Positions 1-8,067 of a DNA stretch of 17,588 nt are shown piece by piece. This stretch comes from an uncultured Candidatus Melainabacteria bacterium. GTDB taxonomy: Bacteria > Cyanobacteriota > Vampirovibrionia > Gastranaerophilales > Gastranaerophilaceae. A model generated the notes under the pieces. That model did not search any database, was not told the origin of the DNA, and saw only the letters and a list, made by a program, of their open reading frames with translations. Position numbers and translations under genes: made by a program. Position 1 is the stretch's first letter, and each line of letters begins with the position of its first letter. The stretch lies in NCBI GenBank assembly GCA_934773085.1, contig CAKVMU010000008.1, positions 1-17,588 on the forward strand, given 5' to 3'.

Positions 1-258
1 ATTGATGGCGGAAAAGGTCAGCTTTCAAGCGTTATGCAAATTGTTGAAGATATGGGAATAAAAATCGGTAAAGACGGAATCGACTTTGTTTCTCTTGCAA
101 AACGAGAAGAAGAAGTATTTTTACCGCACCAATCAAAATCTATACTCTTGCCAAAAGATTCAAATGCCCTTTATTTAATCCAAAGAATCCGTGACGAAGC
201 GCACCGTTTTGCAATAACTTATCACAGAGATTTAAGAAGCAAAGATTTGAAAAAATAA
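1..258 (+). CDS. uvrC: UvrABC system protein C, C-terminal fragment (5' end outside window)
   Basis: This is the last 85 codons of excinuclease subunit UvrC, open from the first base of the window (reading frame 1) to the TAA at 256-258. UvrC makes the two incisions on either side of a UvrB-marked DNA lesion in nucleotide excision repair, in the cytoplasm. Directly visible are the signatures of its RNase H-like 5'-nuclease domain: IDGGKGQLSS at the very start (the Asp is a metal ligand in the family), LAKREEEVFLP, and LYLIQRIRDEAHRFAITYHR, whose DEAH histidine belongs to the catalytic site. The helix-hairpin-helix domain that ends many UvrC proteins is absent: the protein stops about ten residues after the YHR motif. 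It may simply be a short-form UvrC. The neighbour at 321 converges on it, so it is the last gene of its transcript. Identity is secure; the N-terminal two thirds cannot be judged. Confidence 0.95.
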   Translation: MDGGKGQLSSVMQIVEDMGIKIGKDGIDFVSLAKREEEVFLPHQSKSILLPKDSNALYLIQRIRDEAHRFAITYHRDLRSKDLKK

Positions 259-264
259 ATTAGT

Positions 265-287
265 CCGTAATTTCAACCGGAATACGG
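265..287. terminator. Possible weak terminator hairpin between convergent uvrC and the SprA-like gene
   Basis: CCGTAATTTC / AACC / GGAATACGG can fold into a nine-pair stem with one bulged A and one G-T pair. Read on the minus strand it is followed by a T-rich stretch (258-250 side), so it could end the minus-strand gene. On the plus strand no T-tract follows. It is offered only as a candidate. Confidence 0.35.
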
Positions 288-320
288 CATGGTTTGTAAA
301 TTAATAAAAGAAATAAATAT

Positions 321-731
321 TTAAGCATAATAATCCAGCCCCTTGTTGGTTTTGATATTTTCGGCCTTAGCTTTTATTGCACAAGCCTTTGATGCGACAT
401 TGTAATCCTGTGAAGAAGGATTAGATGGTGCAAGAGCAGCACTGATAACTACATTTGCCTGCTTGATTGTTTCGTCAGGATTTTGCGGATTCAAAGAAGG
501 CATTTTGATAGAAACATGCCCGCCAATTGGAACACCATTAGCACCTTTTTCTATAACAATAGCACCTGCCATAGAACCGCCGGCATTTTTGTGTGCCAAT
601 TCGTGTGCGTAAATCTCATTGTATCTTTGTCTGATAGCTTGTTGTTCAAGGTTTCTAAAGGTAGAAATTGTCATGCAATCCATATTAAATTCCACATCCC
701 TTTCTTGCGCCTTTTTTAGTCGTTTTATCAT
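321..731 (-). CDS. SprA-related putative metalloprotease domain protein
   Basis: A 136-residue protein matching, from recalled family features, the SprA-related family of putative metalloprotease catalytic domains. It has IYAHELAHKNAGGSMAG (an HELAH zinc-binding-type motif followed by the family's Gly-Gly), then PIGGHVSIKMP, the NPDETIKQA helix, and AALAPSNPSSQDYNVASKA, which mirrors the family's 'ALAP..PS.QD..VA..A' C-terminal block. No signal peptide or membrane segment is visible. The start is uncertain. A good promoter pair on the minus strand (TTGTCA at 757-752, TATAAT at 735-730, 16-base spacer) overlaps the first ATG. That favours the downstream ATG at 683 (120 residues) or 674, neither with a strong Shine-Dalgarno. 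It converges with uvrC and is divergent from the PFL gene. The proteolytic role is a family inference; the HExxH-type motif is what is seen. Confidence 0.75.
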   Translation of the reverse strand: MIKRLKKAQERDVEFNMDCMTISTFRNLEQQAIRQRYNEIYAHELAHKNAGGSMAGAIVIEKGANGVPIGGHVSIKMPSLNPQNPDETIKQANVVISAALAPSNPSSQDYNVASKACAIKAKAENIKTNKGLDYYA

Positions 732-757
732 TATACACGTTTTTCAGATTTTGACAA
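730..757 (-). promoter_or_regulatory. Candidate promoter for the SprA-like gene
   Basis: On the minus strand, TTGTCA (757-752) and a perfect TATAAT (735-730) are separated by 16 bases. The -10 box overlaps the most upstream ATG of the gene, which argues that translation starts further downstream. The assignment is made by eye from consensus. Confidence 0.45.
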
Positions 758-860
758 TAGGTGTATCGACAACAATTTTTAGTAATTTTTCACATTTTTG
801 CTGTAATTTTGCAGTAGTGTACATCACCCCACCATGCAAAACTTTACAAAATCTTAATAC

Positions 861-905
861 TTGTTGTAGAAACAACTGTTTTATATTTTATTTTGGCGGT
901 ATAAT
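861..905 (+). promoter_or_regulatory. Candidate pfl promoter with upstream palindrome
   Basis: A perfect TATAAT lies at 900-905, with only a poor -35 match around 877-882 (TGTTTT). Immediately upstream is the inverted repeat TTGTT-GTAGA-AACAA (861-875; in another register GTTGT-AGAA-ACAAC at 863-876). With a start point near 911-912 its centre falls about 42-44 bases upstream, the usual place for an activator of the CRP/FNR family on a promoter with a weak -35. The half-sites also resemble redox-sensor (Rex-like) operators. Which regulator binds, if any, is not decided by the sequence. The rest of 732-967 shows nothing else convincing. Confidence 0.4.
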
Positions 906-967
906 ACTATTAAGAGATGTTAGTAATAGTAAGTTGCCTTATGGGTGACGAAGATAAGGAGATTAAA

Positions 968-3049
968 ATGTCAGAATTAACATTGGAAAGAGAATCTTCT
1001 GCGACAGATTTCGTTGGCGGCAAATGGCAGTCAGAAATCAACGTAAGAGATTTTATTCAAAAAAACTACACACCTTATGATGGTGATTCAAGCTTTTTGG
1101 CAGGTCCTACCGAAGCTACAACTAAATTGTGGCAAGAATGCTGCGACTTGTTCAAGAAAGAACGTGAAAACGGTGGTGTTCTTGACATGGACACAAAAAT
1201 CGTTTCTACAATCACTTCTCATGCTGCAGGTTATATTGACAAGAGCTTGGAACAAATCGTTGGTTTACAAACAGATAAACCTCTAAAACGTTCACTTCAA
1301 CCATTTGGTGGTATCAGAATGGCTGAAACTTCTTGCAAATCTTACGGTTACGAAGTTGACCCAGAAATCACTGAAATTTTCACAAAATACAGAAAAACAC
1401 ACAACCAAGGCGTTTTTGATTGCTACACACCAGAAATGAGAAAAGCTCGTCACGCAGCAATCTTGACAGGTTTGCCTGATGCTTACGGTCGTGGTCGTAT
1501 CATAGGTGACTACAGAAGAATCGCTCTTTATGGTATCGACAGATTGATTGAAGATAAAAAAGAACAACACGCATCATTAGACGGCGAAATGAGACCTGAA
1601 AAAATCCAATTAAAGGAAGAAATCGCTGAACAAATCAGAGCATTGCAAGAAATGGCTGAATTGGGTGATGAATATGGTTTCGATATCAGAAAACCTGCTT
1701 CAAACGCTAAAGAAGCAATCCAATGGTTATACTTCGGTTACTTGTCAGCTGTAAAAGAACAAAACGGTGCTGCAATGTCAATCGGTAGAACTTCAACTTT
1801 CTTGGATATCTTCATTGAAAGAGATTTGAAAAAAGGTTTAATCACTGAAGCACAAGCTCAAGAAATGATTGACCACTTCATCATGAAGTTAAGATTAGTT
1901 AAATTTGCAAGAACTCCTGAATACAATTCATTGTTCTCAGGCGACCCTACTTGGGTAACTGAATCAATCGGTGGTGTTGGTATTGACGGTCGTCACATGG
2001 TTACTAAGAACTCATTCAGATACCTTCACACACTTGAAAACCTTGGTACTGCTCCAGAACCAAACATGACAGTATTGTGGTCTAAGAGATTACCTCACGC
2101 ATTCAAACAATATGCAGCTCACATTTCTATCACAACTTCATCTATTCAATACGAAAACGATGATTTGATGAGAGTAACTCACGGTGATGATTATGCAATC
2201 GCTTGCTGCGTATCTTCAATGGTAGTAGGTAAAGAAATGCAGTTCTTCGGCGCTCGTGCAAACTTAGCAAAATGCTTGTTGTACGCTATCAACGGTGGTG
2301 TTGATGAAAGAATCAAAGAACAAGTTGGTCCTAAATACAGACCTATTACTTCTGAATACCTTGACTTCGATGAAGTTATGGAAAGATATGAAGATATGAT
2401 GGAATGGTTAGCAGGCTTGTACGTTAACACATTGAACGTAATCCACTACATGCACGACAAATACTGCTACGAAAGATCTCAAATGGCTCTTCACGACAGA
2501 GACGTTAAGAGATACTTCGCAACAGGTATTGCAGGTCTTTCAGTAGTTGCTGACTCACTTTCTGCAATCAAATATGCAAAAGTTAAAACAATCCGTGATG
2601 AAAACGGTTTGGTTGTTGATTACGAAGTTGAAGGTGATTACCCTAAATACGGTAACAACGATGACAGAGTTGACCAATTCGCAGTTGGTATCGTTAAGAA
2701 ATTCATGAACATGATTAGAAAACACTATACATATAGAAATTCTATTCCTACAATGTCAATCTTAACAATCACTTCAAACGTTGTTTACGGTAAGAAAACT
2801 GGTAACACACCTGACGGAAGAAAAGCTGGTATTCCTCTAGCTCCTGGTGCTAACCCAATGCACAGACGTGATACTCACGGTGCTGTAGCATCACTTGCTT
2901 CAGTAGCAAAACTTCCGTTCAACGATGCACAAGACGGTATTTCAAACACCTTCTCTATCATTCCTAACGCATTAGGTAAAGATGAAGTGTTCATGGGTGA
3001 TTTGGATATCCAACTTGATTGCGGATGTTCAGAAGGAAATTGCCAATAA
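968..3049 (+). CDS. pflB: Pyruvate formate-lyase catalytic body lacking the glycyl-radical domain
   Basis: Pyruvate formate-lyase converts pyruvate and CoA to acetyl-CoA and formate in anaerobic fermentation. The ATG at 968 is chosen because AAGGAG (956-961) lies six bases upstream; an in-frame ATG at 917 has no such site and lies at the expected transcript start. This gives 693 residues. The match runs colinearly with E. coli [23 protein letters not shown] carries the Cys-Cys pair (Cys413-Cys414, equivalent to 418-419), followed by [15 protein letters not shown], the ALHDRDV segment, [20 protein letters not shown], and [17 protein letters not shown]. There the similarity stops. The protein ends with an unrelated tail containing [10 protein letters not shown]. 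The glycyl-radical segment RVSGYA is missing from this chain and is encoded by the next gene. Codon choice looks enriched in presumably favoured codons (AAC, TTC, ATC), consistent with high expression. Confidence 0.95.
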   Translation: MSELTLERESSATDFVGGKWQSEINVRDFIQKNYTPYDGDSSFLAGPTEATTKLWQECCDLFKKERENGGVLDMDTKIVSTITSHAAGYIDKSLEQIVGLQTDKPLKRSLQPFGGIRMAETSCKSYGYEVDPEITEIFTKYRKTHNQGVFDCYTPEMRKARHAAILTGLPDAYGRGRIIGDYRRIALYGIDRLIEDKKEQHASLDGEMRPEKIQLKEEIAEQIRALQEMAELGDEYGFDIRKPASNAKEAIQWLYFGYLSAVKEQNGAAMSIGRTSTFLDIFIERDLKKGLITEAQAQEMIDHFIMKLRLVKFARTPEYNSLFSGDPTWVTESIGGVGIDGRHMVTKNSFRYLHTLENLGTAPEPNMTVLWSKRLPHAFKQYAAHISITTSSIQYENDDLMRVTHGDDYAIACCVSSMVVGKEMQFFGARANLAKCLLYAINGGVDERIKEQVGPKYRPITSEYLDFDEVMERYEDMMEWLAGLYVNTLNVIHYMHDKYCYERSQMALHDRDVKRYFATGIAGLSVVADSLSAIKYAKVKTIRDENGLVVDYEVEGDYPKYGNNDDRVDQFAVGIVKKFMNMIRKHYTYRNSIPTMSILTITSNVVYGKKTGNTPDGRKAGIPLAPGANPMHRRDTHGAVASLASVAKLPFNDAQDGISNTFSIIPNALGKDEVFMGDLDIQLDCGCSEGNCQ

Positions 3050-3129
3050 AAGTTAATAAGTAAATAAGTGAATAGGTTAATAAGCAATTATTTTCCTTAT
3101 TCACTTATTAACCTAACTCTTATTAACTT
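3050..3129 (+). repeat. Nested inverted-repeat cluster between the two PFL genes
   Basis: Three repeat elements face their complements. AGTTAATAAG (3051-3060) pairs with CTTATTAACT (3119-3128), extended by A3050-T3129. AATAAGTGAATA (3063-3074) pairs with TATTCACTTATT (3098-3109). GGTTAATAAG (3075-3084) pairs with CTTATTAACC (3104-3113). The second and third right arms overlap, so those two inner stems exclude each other, while either can sit inside the outer stem. No T-tract follows, so this is not a standard terminator. It could be an RNA processing or stability element setting the ratio of the two PFL proteins; that role is inference. Confidence 0.65.
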
Positions 3130-3157
3130 CAATTGAATTTAATAGTTAGTTAGTAGC

Positions 3158-3175
3158 GTGTGCAAACCAGCACAC
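3158..3175 (+). other. Small perfect hairpin in the leader of the glycyl-radical gene
   Basis: GTGTGC-AAACCA-GCACAC is a perfect six-pair stem with a six-base loop, 22 bases upstream of the next start codon and just before the Shine-Dalgarno sequence AAGGAA (3185-3190). It does not cover the ribosome site. It may be a boundary or stability element of the small gene's mRNA. Confidence 0.5.
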
Positions 3176-3197
3176 CGAACAAAAAAGGAATAAAAAA

Positions 3198-3452
3198 ATG
3201 ACAACACAACAAGAAGAAAACTTAATAAATCTTTTAGACGGTTATGTTGAAAAAGGTGGACACCACCTAAACGTAAACGTATTTAACAGAGAAACATTGC
3301 TTGATGCACAAGCACATCCTGAAAAATATCCTCAACTTACAATCAGAGTTTCAGGTTATGCAGTAAACTTCATCAAGCTTACAAAAGAACAACAAGACGA
3401 CGTTATCTCAAGAACATTCCATTCTTCATTGGGTAACGGCTGCAGTTGCTAG
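3198..3452 (+). CDS. Stand-alone glycyl-radical domain of pyruvate formate-lyase (GrcA-like)
   Basis: An 84-residue protein that corresponds to the C-terminal part of [42 protein letters not shown] (the radical glycine is Gly53, equivalent to Gly734 of E. coli PFL), then [14 protein letters not shown]. It starts almost exactly where similarity ends in the upstream gene, so the two chains together cover one full PFL (693 + 84 residues against 760). E. coli GrcA/YfiD is a related stand-alone module, but there it is a spare part for a complete PFL. Here it appears to be the only source of the radical. AAGGAA at 3185-3190 gives it its own ribosome site, seven bases before the ATG. It ends GNGCSC, a Cys-containing tail not found in E. 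coli PFL. PflA (5222-5962) is its expected activator. Confidence 0.93.
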   Translation: MTTQQEENLINLLDGYVEKGGHHLNVNVFNRETLLDAQAHPEKYPQLTIRVSGYAVNFIKLTKEQQDDVISRTFHSSLGNGCSC

Positions 3453-3474
3453 TTGTAATTGATAAAAAAATAAT

Positions 3475-3508
3475 AATACCGGTCAAAACGAATGTTTTGA
3501 CCGGTATT
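3475..3508. terminator. Strong bidirectional terminator after the PFL genes
   Basis: AATACCGGTCAAAAC and GTTTTGACCGGTATT form a perfect 15-base-pair stem with loop GAAT (3490-3493). TTATTTATAAAT follows on the plus strand, and the A-run at 3464-3470 gives the T-tract for transcription from the right. It lies between the convergent glycyl-radical gene and the subtilase gene, so it can serve both. Confidence 0.85.
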
Positions 3509-3521
3509 TATTTATAAATCG

Positions 3522-3553
3522 TAGGGCGAGACCGCTGCGCTATTTCCACCCTA
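3522..3553. repeat. GC-rich intergenic element with TAGGG/CCCTA ends
   Basis: A segment clearly richer in G+C than its surroundings, bounded by TAGGG (3522-3526) and CCCTA (3549-3553), sits between the terminator and the end of the subtilase gene. Only one copy is in the window, so a repeat family is a guess based on its composition and short terminal inversions. Confidence 0.3.
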
Positions 3554-3565
3554 TATTCACATTTT

Positions 3566-5026
3566 TTATTCCCGTATCTTTTCAATCAACGCTTGCGGAT
3601 TTATTATTCTTCCGACATACTGTCCGGAATCATTGTTTTTACATTCATCCGAAGTTTCTAACGCATATTCCCAAAACTTTTCAGGAGTTATATCTGGATC
3701 TGCTTGTTTTGCCAAAACATACATTCCAGCAAGCCAAGGCGTTGACCAACTCATTCCGCCGTCATTACCTTCATATCTATATGACGTTCCATCCATATAA
3801 TCAGCAACAGTCCTATGATCCATTGGCACTAATAGGAACTTATCATTGAACTCTTTATCCATAGGATTTTCTTCCGAACTTTGTTTCCAAAAAGCACCTG
3901 CTTCATAGTTATTTGGATTTTCTAAATCACCTTTTGGATTTCTGTTAGCTCCACAGGTAGCCATATTATAATCTCTTTCAAGTGCAGTTGATACTATGAA
4001 AACTCCTTGGTCTTTTGCCCTTTGGATAGCTTGCTGTAAGTCTTCGTACCCTGGGGCAAGTTCGGCAAATCCCCAACTAATTGAAATAACAGAGACTTGT
4101 TCACTCTTTGGCAATTTCTCATTCTCGTCTAAAATTTTATTTATTGCATCGACGTAAGGTTTATTAGAAGAACATCCTCCAAAGTTATCGATATTACTTA
4201 GTTGTTCTTGCAAATATTTTACATAATGAGTATCATCCTTATGAGTTTCAATTTCTTGTTGAATCCGCTCTTTATAAGTTTTAATATCATCTGGGTCTTT
4301 AGAAATATTTACAGCTGAGTAGTAAACTAAACCTGCATCTGGTGCAACACCTATATTTTTACCTACTGCGATTGAAGTAACAGCTGCACCGTGCATAGAT
4401 GCTTCAGTCCAACACATTTCTTCGGAATTAATATCGTGAACCTGTCCAATGATATTATCTGCGTATTCTTGGTGCATACCCAGTGGTTGGTCAATAATTG
4501 CCATATTTACACCTTTACCGGTTAAACCCTGTTCATGCAATTGGCGAATTCCCAACCCCGGATTTTTTGCAGCTTCCATATATGGTTCCACTACCGCTTT
4601 TTGTTCAGGAGTCATAATGGTTGTTTTATCTATTGTTAGGTTCAATAATTGTTCTTCAGATAAATCAAGTTGCGTAATATCACAACCTCTAACATCATAA
4701 CAGCAGTCATTACGCAATTCTAATTCGTCAAGAGATTTTATTACTCTCTGTTCCGGCAGCCAGTTACTATATTGAAAATAACCATTTTCATCCGTTGGAT
4801 TAGCAACTTTCTCTTGTCCAAAACGATTTATTAAGTATTGTTTTACTTTATTAAAGGCTTTACCAACATAACCTTGCTCACGAATTTCGTTATCACTTAT
4901 TGCTTCATTGTTATTGGTATCAAATTGTGTAAATATACTAACATCATCTAATTTTTTAAGTTGTTTTAATTTAACTGGTTTAATATTAGTAGATTCAACA
5001 TTGGATAATTTAGAAATATCTTTCAT
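3566..5026 (-). CDS. Subtilase-like (S8 family) serine peptidase with an N-terminal EF-hand-like loop
   Basis: A 486-residue protein. Residues 36-47 (DTNNNEAISDNE) fit a calcium-binding EF-hand loop except for the usual Gly at position 6. The S8 domain runs from about 155 to 440. VNMAIIDQPLG supplies the catalytic Asp (179), MHGAAVTSIAVG the His (212), VSVISISWGF is the substrate-strand motif, and GGMSWSTPWLAG supplies the Ser (426). In the block that should hold the oxyanion Asn (family AAGNxG) it reads IVSTALERDYN, so that residue is not evident, and about 75 residues separate this block from the Ser. No signal peptide is visible; the N-terminus is hydrophilic. AAAGGA lies seven bases before the ATG. 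It is convergent with the PFL genes and divergent from pflA, splitting the PFL/PflA group. Substrate unknown; activity is probable rather than proven. Confidence 0.85.
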   Translation of the reverse strand: MKDISKLSNVESTNIKPVKLKQLKKLDDVSIFTQFDTNNNEAISDNEIREQGYVGKAFNKVKQYLINRFGQEKVANPTDENGYFQYSNWLPEQRVIKSLDELELRNDCCYDVRGCDITQLDLSEEQLLNLTIDKTTIMTPEQKAVVEPYMEAAKNPGLGIRQLHEQGLTGKGVNMAIIDQPLGMHQEYADNIIGQVHDINSEEMCWTEASMHGAAVTSIAVGKNIGVAPDAGLVYYSAVNISKDPDDIKTYKERIQQEIETHKDDTHYVKYLQEQLSNIDNFGGCSSNKPYVDAINKILDENEKLPKSEQVSVISISWGFAELAPGYEDLQQAIQRAKDQGVFIVSTALERDYNMATCGANRNPKGDLENPNNYEAGAFWKQSSEENPMDKEFNDKFLLVPMDHRTVADYMDGTSYRYEGNDGGMSWSTPWLAGMYVLAKQADPDITPEKFWEYALETSDECKNNDSGQYVGRIINPQALIEKIRE

Positions 5027-5055
5027 ATAGAATCCTTTATCAAAATATAAATTAT

Positions 5056-5072
5056 GTTATATGATGTATAAC
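5056..5072. promoter_or_regulatory. Operator-like inverted repeat in the subtilase/pflA divergent spacer
   Basis: GTTATA-TGATG-TATAAC is a perfect six-base inverted repeat with a five-base centre, 30 bases upstream of the subtilase start. It could be a protein-binding site or part of an AT-rich promoter. No convincing -35/-10 pair was found in 5027-5221 for either gene. Confidence 0.3.
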
Positions 5073-5221
5073 GACCTTTTTTTATTTTTCTTTAGATAAA
5101 TTCTGTAAAATGTTACAAAAGTTAAACAAAAATCGTTGAGCAAGCTACATAGAGTAGGAAAAACGAAGTGATTCCCACCCAAAGATTTTTTGTGCTAACA
5201 TGGTCAAAAGAGGTATTTATT

Positions 5222-5962
5222 ATGACAATTTACGGAAATATACATTCGGTTGAAAGCTGCGGAACAGTTGACGGGCCGGGAATCAGGTTTGTTGTATTCA
5301 CACAAGGCTGCCCGATGAGATGTCAATACTGCCATAACCCTGACACATGGGAATTCAAAGACAATAACAAAATGTCTGTTGAAGAAATATTAAACCAATA
5401 CGAAGGTGTGCGTGAATTTTGCAAAGGCGGAATCACTGTTACCGGAGGAGAGCCAATGGCTCAAATGGAATTTGTCACAGAGCTATTCAAACAAGCCCGT
5501 GCAAAAGATATTCATACCGCTCTTGATACATCCGGAGTCCTGTTTAACAGGGAACATACGGAAAAAGTTGACGAACTTTTGAAGTATACAAGCCTTGTAC
5601 TGCTTGATATAAAACACATTGACGACGAGGAACACAAAAAACTCACAAAGCATTCAAACAAAAACATTCTGGATTTTGCAAGATATTTGTCTGAAACAAA
5701 GAAACCTATGTGGGTCAGACACGTTGTTGTTCCGGGAATAACCTTTAAAGAAGAGTACCTTACAAGGTTGGGAGAATTTTTGGGAACATTACACAACATC
5801 GTTGCCCTTGACGTTCTTCCATACCACGATATGGCAATTCCTAAATATGAAAATCTTGGAATTGAATACCCACTAAAGGGTGTTCCGCCTTTAACCCACG
5901 AACAGGCACTTGAAGCCAGAAATATTATATTAAAAGCGTTGAAATCAACACGAAACAAATAA
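5222..5962 (+). CDS. pflA: Pyruvate formate-lyase-activating enzyme (radical SAM)
   Basis: A 246-residue protein, the same length as E. coli PflA. It cleaves S-adenosylmethionine reductively and abstracts a hydrogen from the PFL glycine to install the glycyl radical. The start at 5222 is chosen because AGAGG (5209-5213) lies eight bases upstream and the protein then begins MTIYGNIHSVESCGTVDGPG, the family N-terminus; an in-frame ATG at 5168 adds 18 residues without similarity. The [4Fe-4S] motif is CPMRCQYC (Cys30, 34, 37), followed by HNPDTW. ITVTGGEPMAQ is the SAM-binding GGE motif, and LDIKHIDDEEHKKLT and VVVPGIT are further family blocks. Its substrate here is presumably the 84-residue glycyl-radical protein rather than a full-length PFL. 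It is separated from the PFL genes by the reversed subtilase gene, so it is transcribed independently. Confidence 0.96.
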   Translation: MTIYGNIHSVESCGTVDGPGIRFVVFTQGCPMRCQYCHNPDTWEFKDNNKMSVEEILNQYEGVREFCKGGITVTGGEPMAQMEFVTELFKQARAKDIHTALDTSGVLFNREHTEKVDELLKYTSLVLLDIKHIDDEEHKKLTKHSNKNILDFARYLSETKKPMWVRHVVVPGITFKEEYLTRLGEFLGTLHNIVALDVLPYHDMAIPKYENLGIEYPLKGVPPLTHEQALEARNIILKALKSTRNK

Positions 5963-5965
5963 AAT

Positions 5966-5996
5966 AAAAAAATCGGTTTAAACAACCGATTTTTTT
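5966..5996. terminator. Bidirectional terminator between pflA and the 174-residue gene
   Basis: AATCGGTT-TAAAC-AACCGATT, extended by A/T pairs, forms a 13-pair stem (5966-5978 with 5984-5996). A T-run follows on the plus strand and an A-run precedes it, giving terminator function in both directions for the convergent genes. Confidence 0.85.
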
Positions 5997-6023
5997 TATA
6001 TCATACTTAACTTTAACTTTCAT

Positions 6024-6548
6024 TTAAAAGAGGTTTTTTGCTTCCTTTTTTAAATAGGCGTCAAAAGCCAGCATATCTTTAGCATATTCTTGCCCACCCG
6101 GAACATAATTTTCTTTTTCTTCAGACATCTTTAGTAATTCCAAATTCACAACATCGTCTTCGTTTTCGCTCAAATGCAATGATTCCGTGATTCTTCGGTT
6201 AAGCTCACCTATAAATTCACACTCTTCATAAAACCCTTTATCGTTATCAGCAAATTTAGCTTCTGTTAAAGATTTAAGGTTGTTTTCTTTCAAAAATTTT
6301 GAGAATTCGTCTTTTAAGATTATAGCTTTTTCTTTGCTCAAACCTAAAGTTTCACCCAATGTTTTTAGCAAAGCTTCGTCCTGCTTAAAGAGTAGCTTGT
6401 CAGCACCTCTAAAATTCACCATTGCACGACCATAATTATCAGAAATTATCATTTCTGAATTTGTTTGTGTTTCAACAGGAGTTGATTGAGTTTTTAATCC
6501 ATTCATCTGACTACAAAACATTGGTTGAGAGATTTTTGAAATTTGCAT
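6024..6548 (-). CDS. Protein of unknown function with N-terminal VNFRG motif
   Basis: A 174-residue protein I do not recognise. The first ~43 residues are polar and low in complexity (Gln, Ser, Thr, Asn), followed by MVNFRGADKLLF (motif VNFRG at 44-48). The rest is predicted helical and acidic: LLKTLGETLGLSKEKAIILK, then FSKFLKENNLKSLTEAKF and a Glu-rich C-terminal half ending AYLKKEAKNLF. No signal peptide, membrane segment or catalytic motif is seen. AAAGG about eight bases before the ATG supports the start. It lies 80 bases downstream of ahcY on the same strand, so it may be read from that operon or from its own promoter (a possible TAGAAT -10 is just upstream). The N-terminal motif resembles those in the acetyltransferase and both GT5-like proteins of this window. 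Confidence 0.7.
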   Translation of the reverse strand: MQISKISQPMFCSQMNGLKTQSTPVETQTNSEMIISDNYGRAMVNFRGADKLLFKQDEALLKTLGETLGLSKEKAIILKDEFSKFLKENNLKSLTEAKFADNDKGFYEECEFIGELNRRITESLHLSENEDDVVNLELLKMSEEKENYVPGGQEYAKDMLAFDAYLKKEAKNLF

Positions 6549-6628
6549 ACATTAGCCTTTCATATTCTAACGATTTTCATATACTTAAAAAACGCTAAAA
6601 ATATTTTTTGCCAACTGACTCAATACAT

Positions 6629-8066
<1,438 letters not shown>

Positions 8067-8067
<1 letters not shown>

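Noticed and set aside
751..779. Plus-strand promoter for pfl beginning at the perfect TTGACA at 751-756
   Set aside because: No acceptable -10 box lies 16-18 bases downstream (AATTTT is the best), and a perfect TATAAT closer to the gene is more likely used.
483..948. Two overlapping plus-strand reading frames (483-719 and 619-948)
   Set aside because: They are antisense to the SprA-like gene, lack ribosome sites and have the Phe/Cys-rich composition of reverse-strand shadows.
917..967. N-terminal extension of the PFL body starting at the ATG at 917
   Set aside because: It has no Shine-Dalgarno sequence and lies at the predicted transcript start, whereas the ATG at 968 has AAGGAG six bases upstream and fits the family N-terminus.
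3047..3200. Frameshift or sequencing error as the cause of the split PFL
   Set aside because: The two frames are separated by 148 bases of non-coding, hairpin-rich sequence with a separate ribosome site, and the body has acquired its own tail. A base error cannot produce this.
5512..5985. 157-residue minus-strand frame opposite pflA
   Set aside because: It is fully antisense to a well-identified enzyme, without a Shine-Dalgarno sequence, and it crosses the terminator hairpin.
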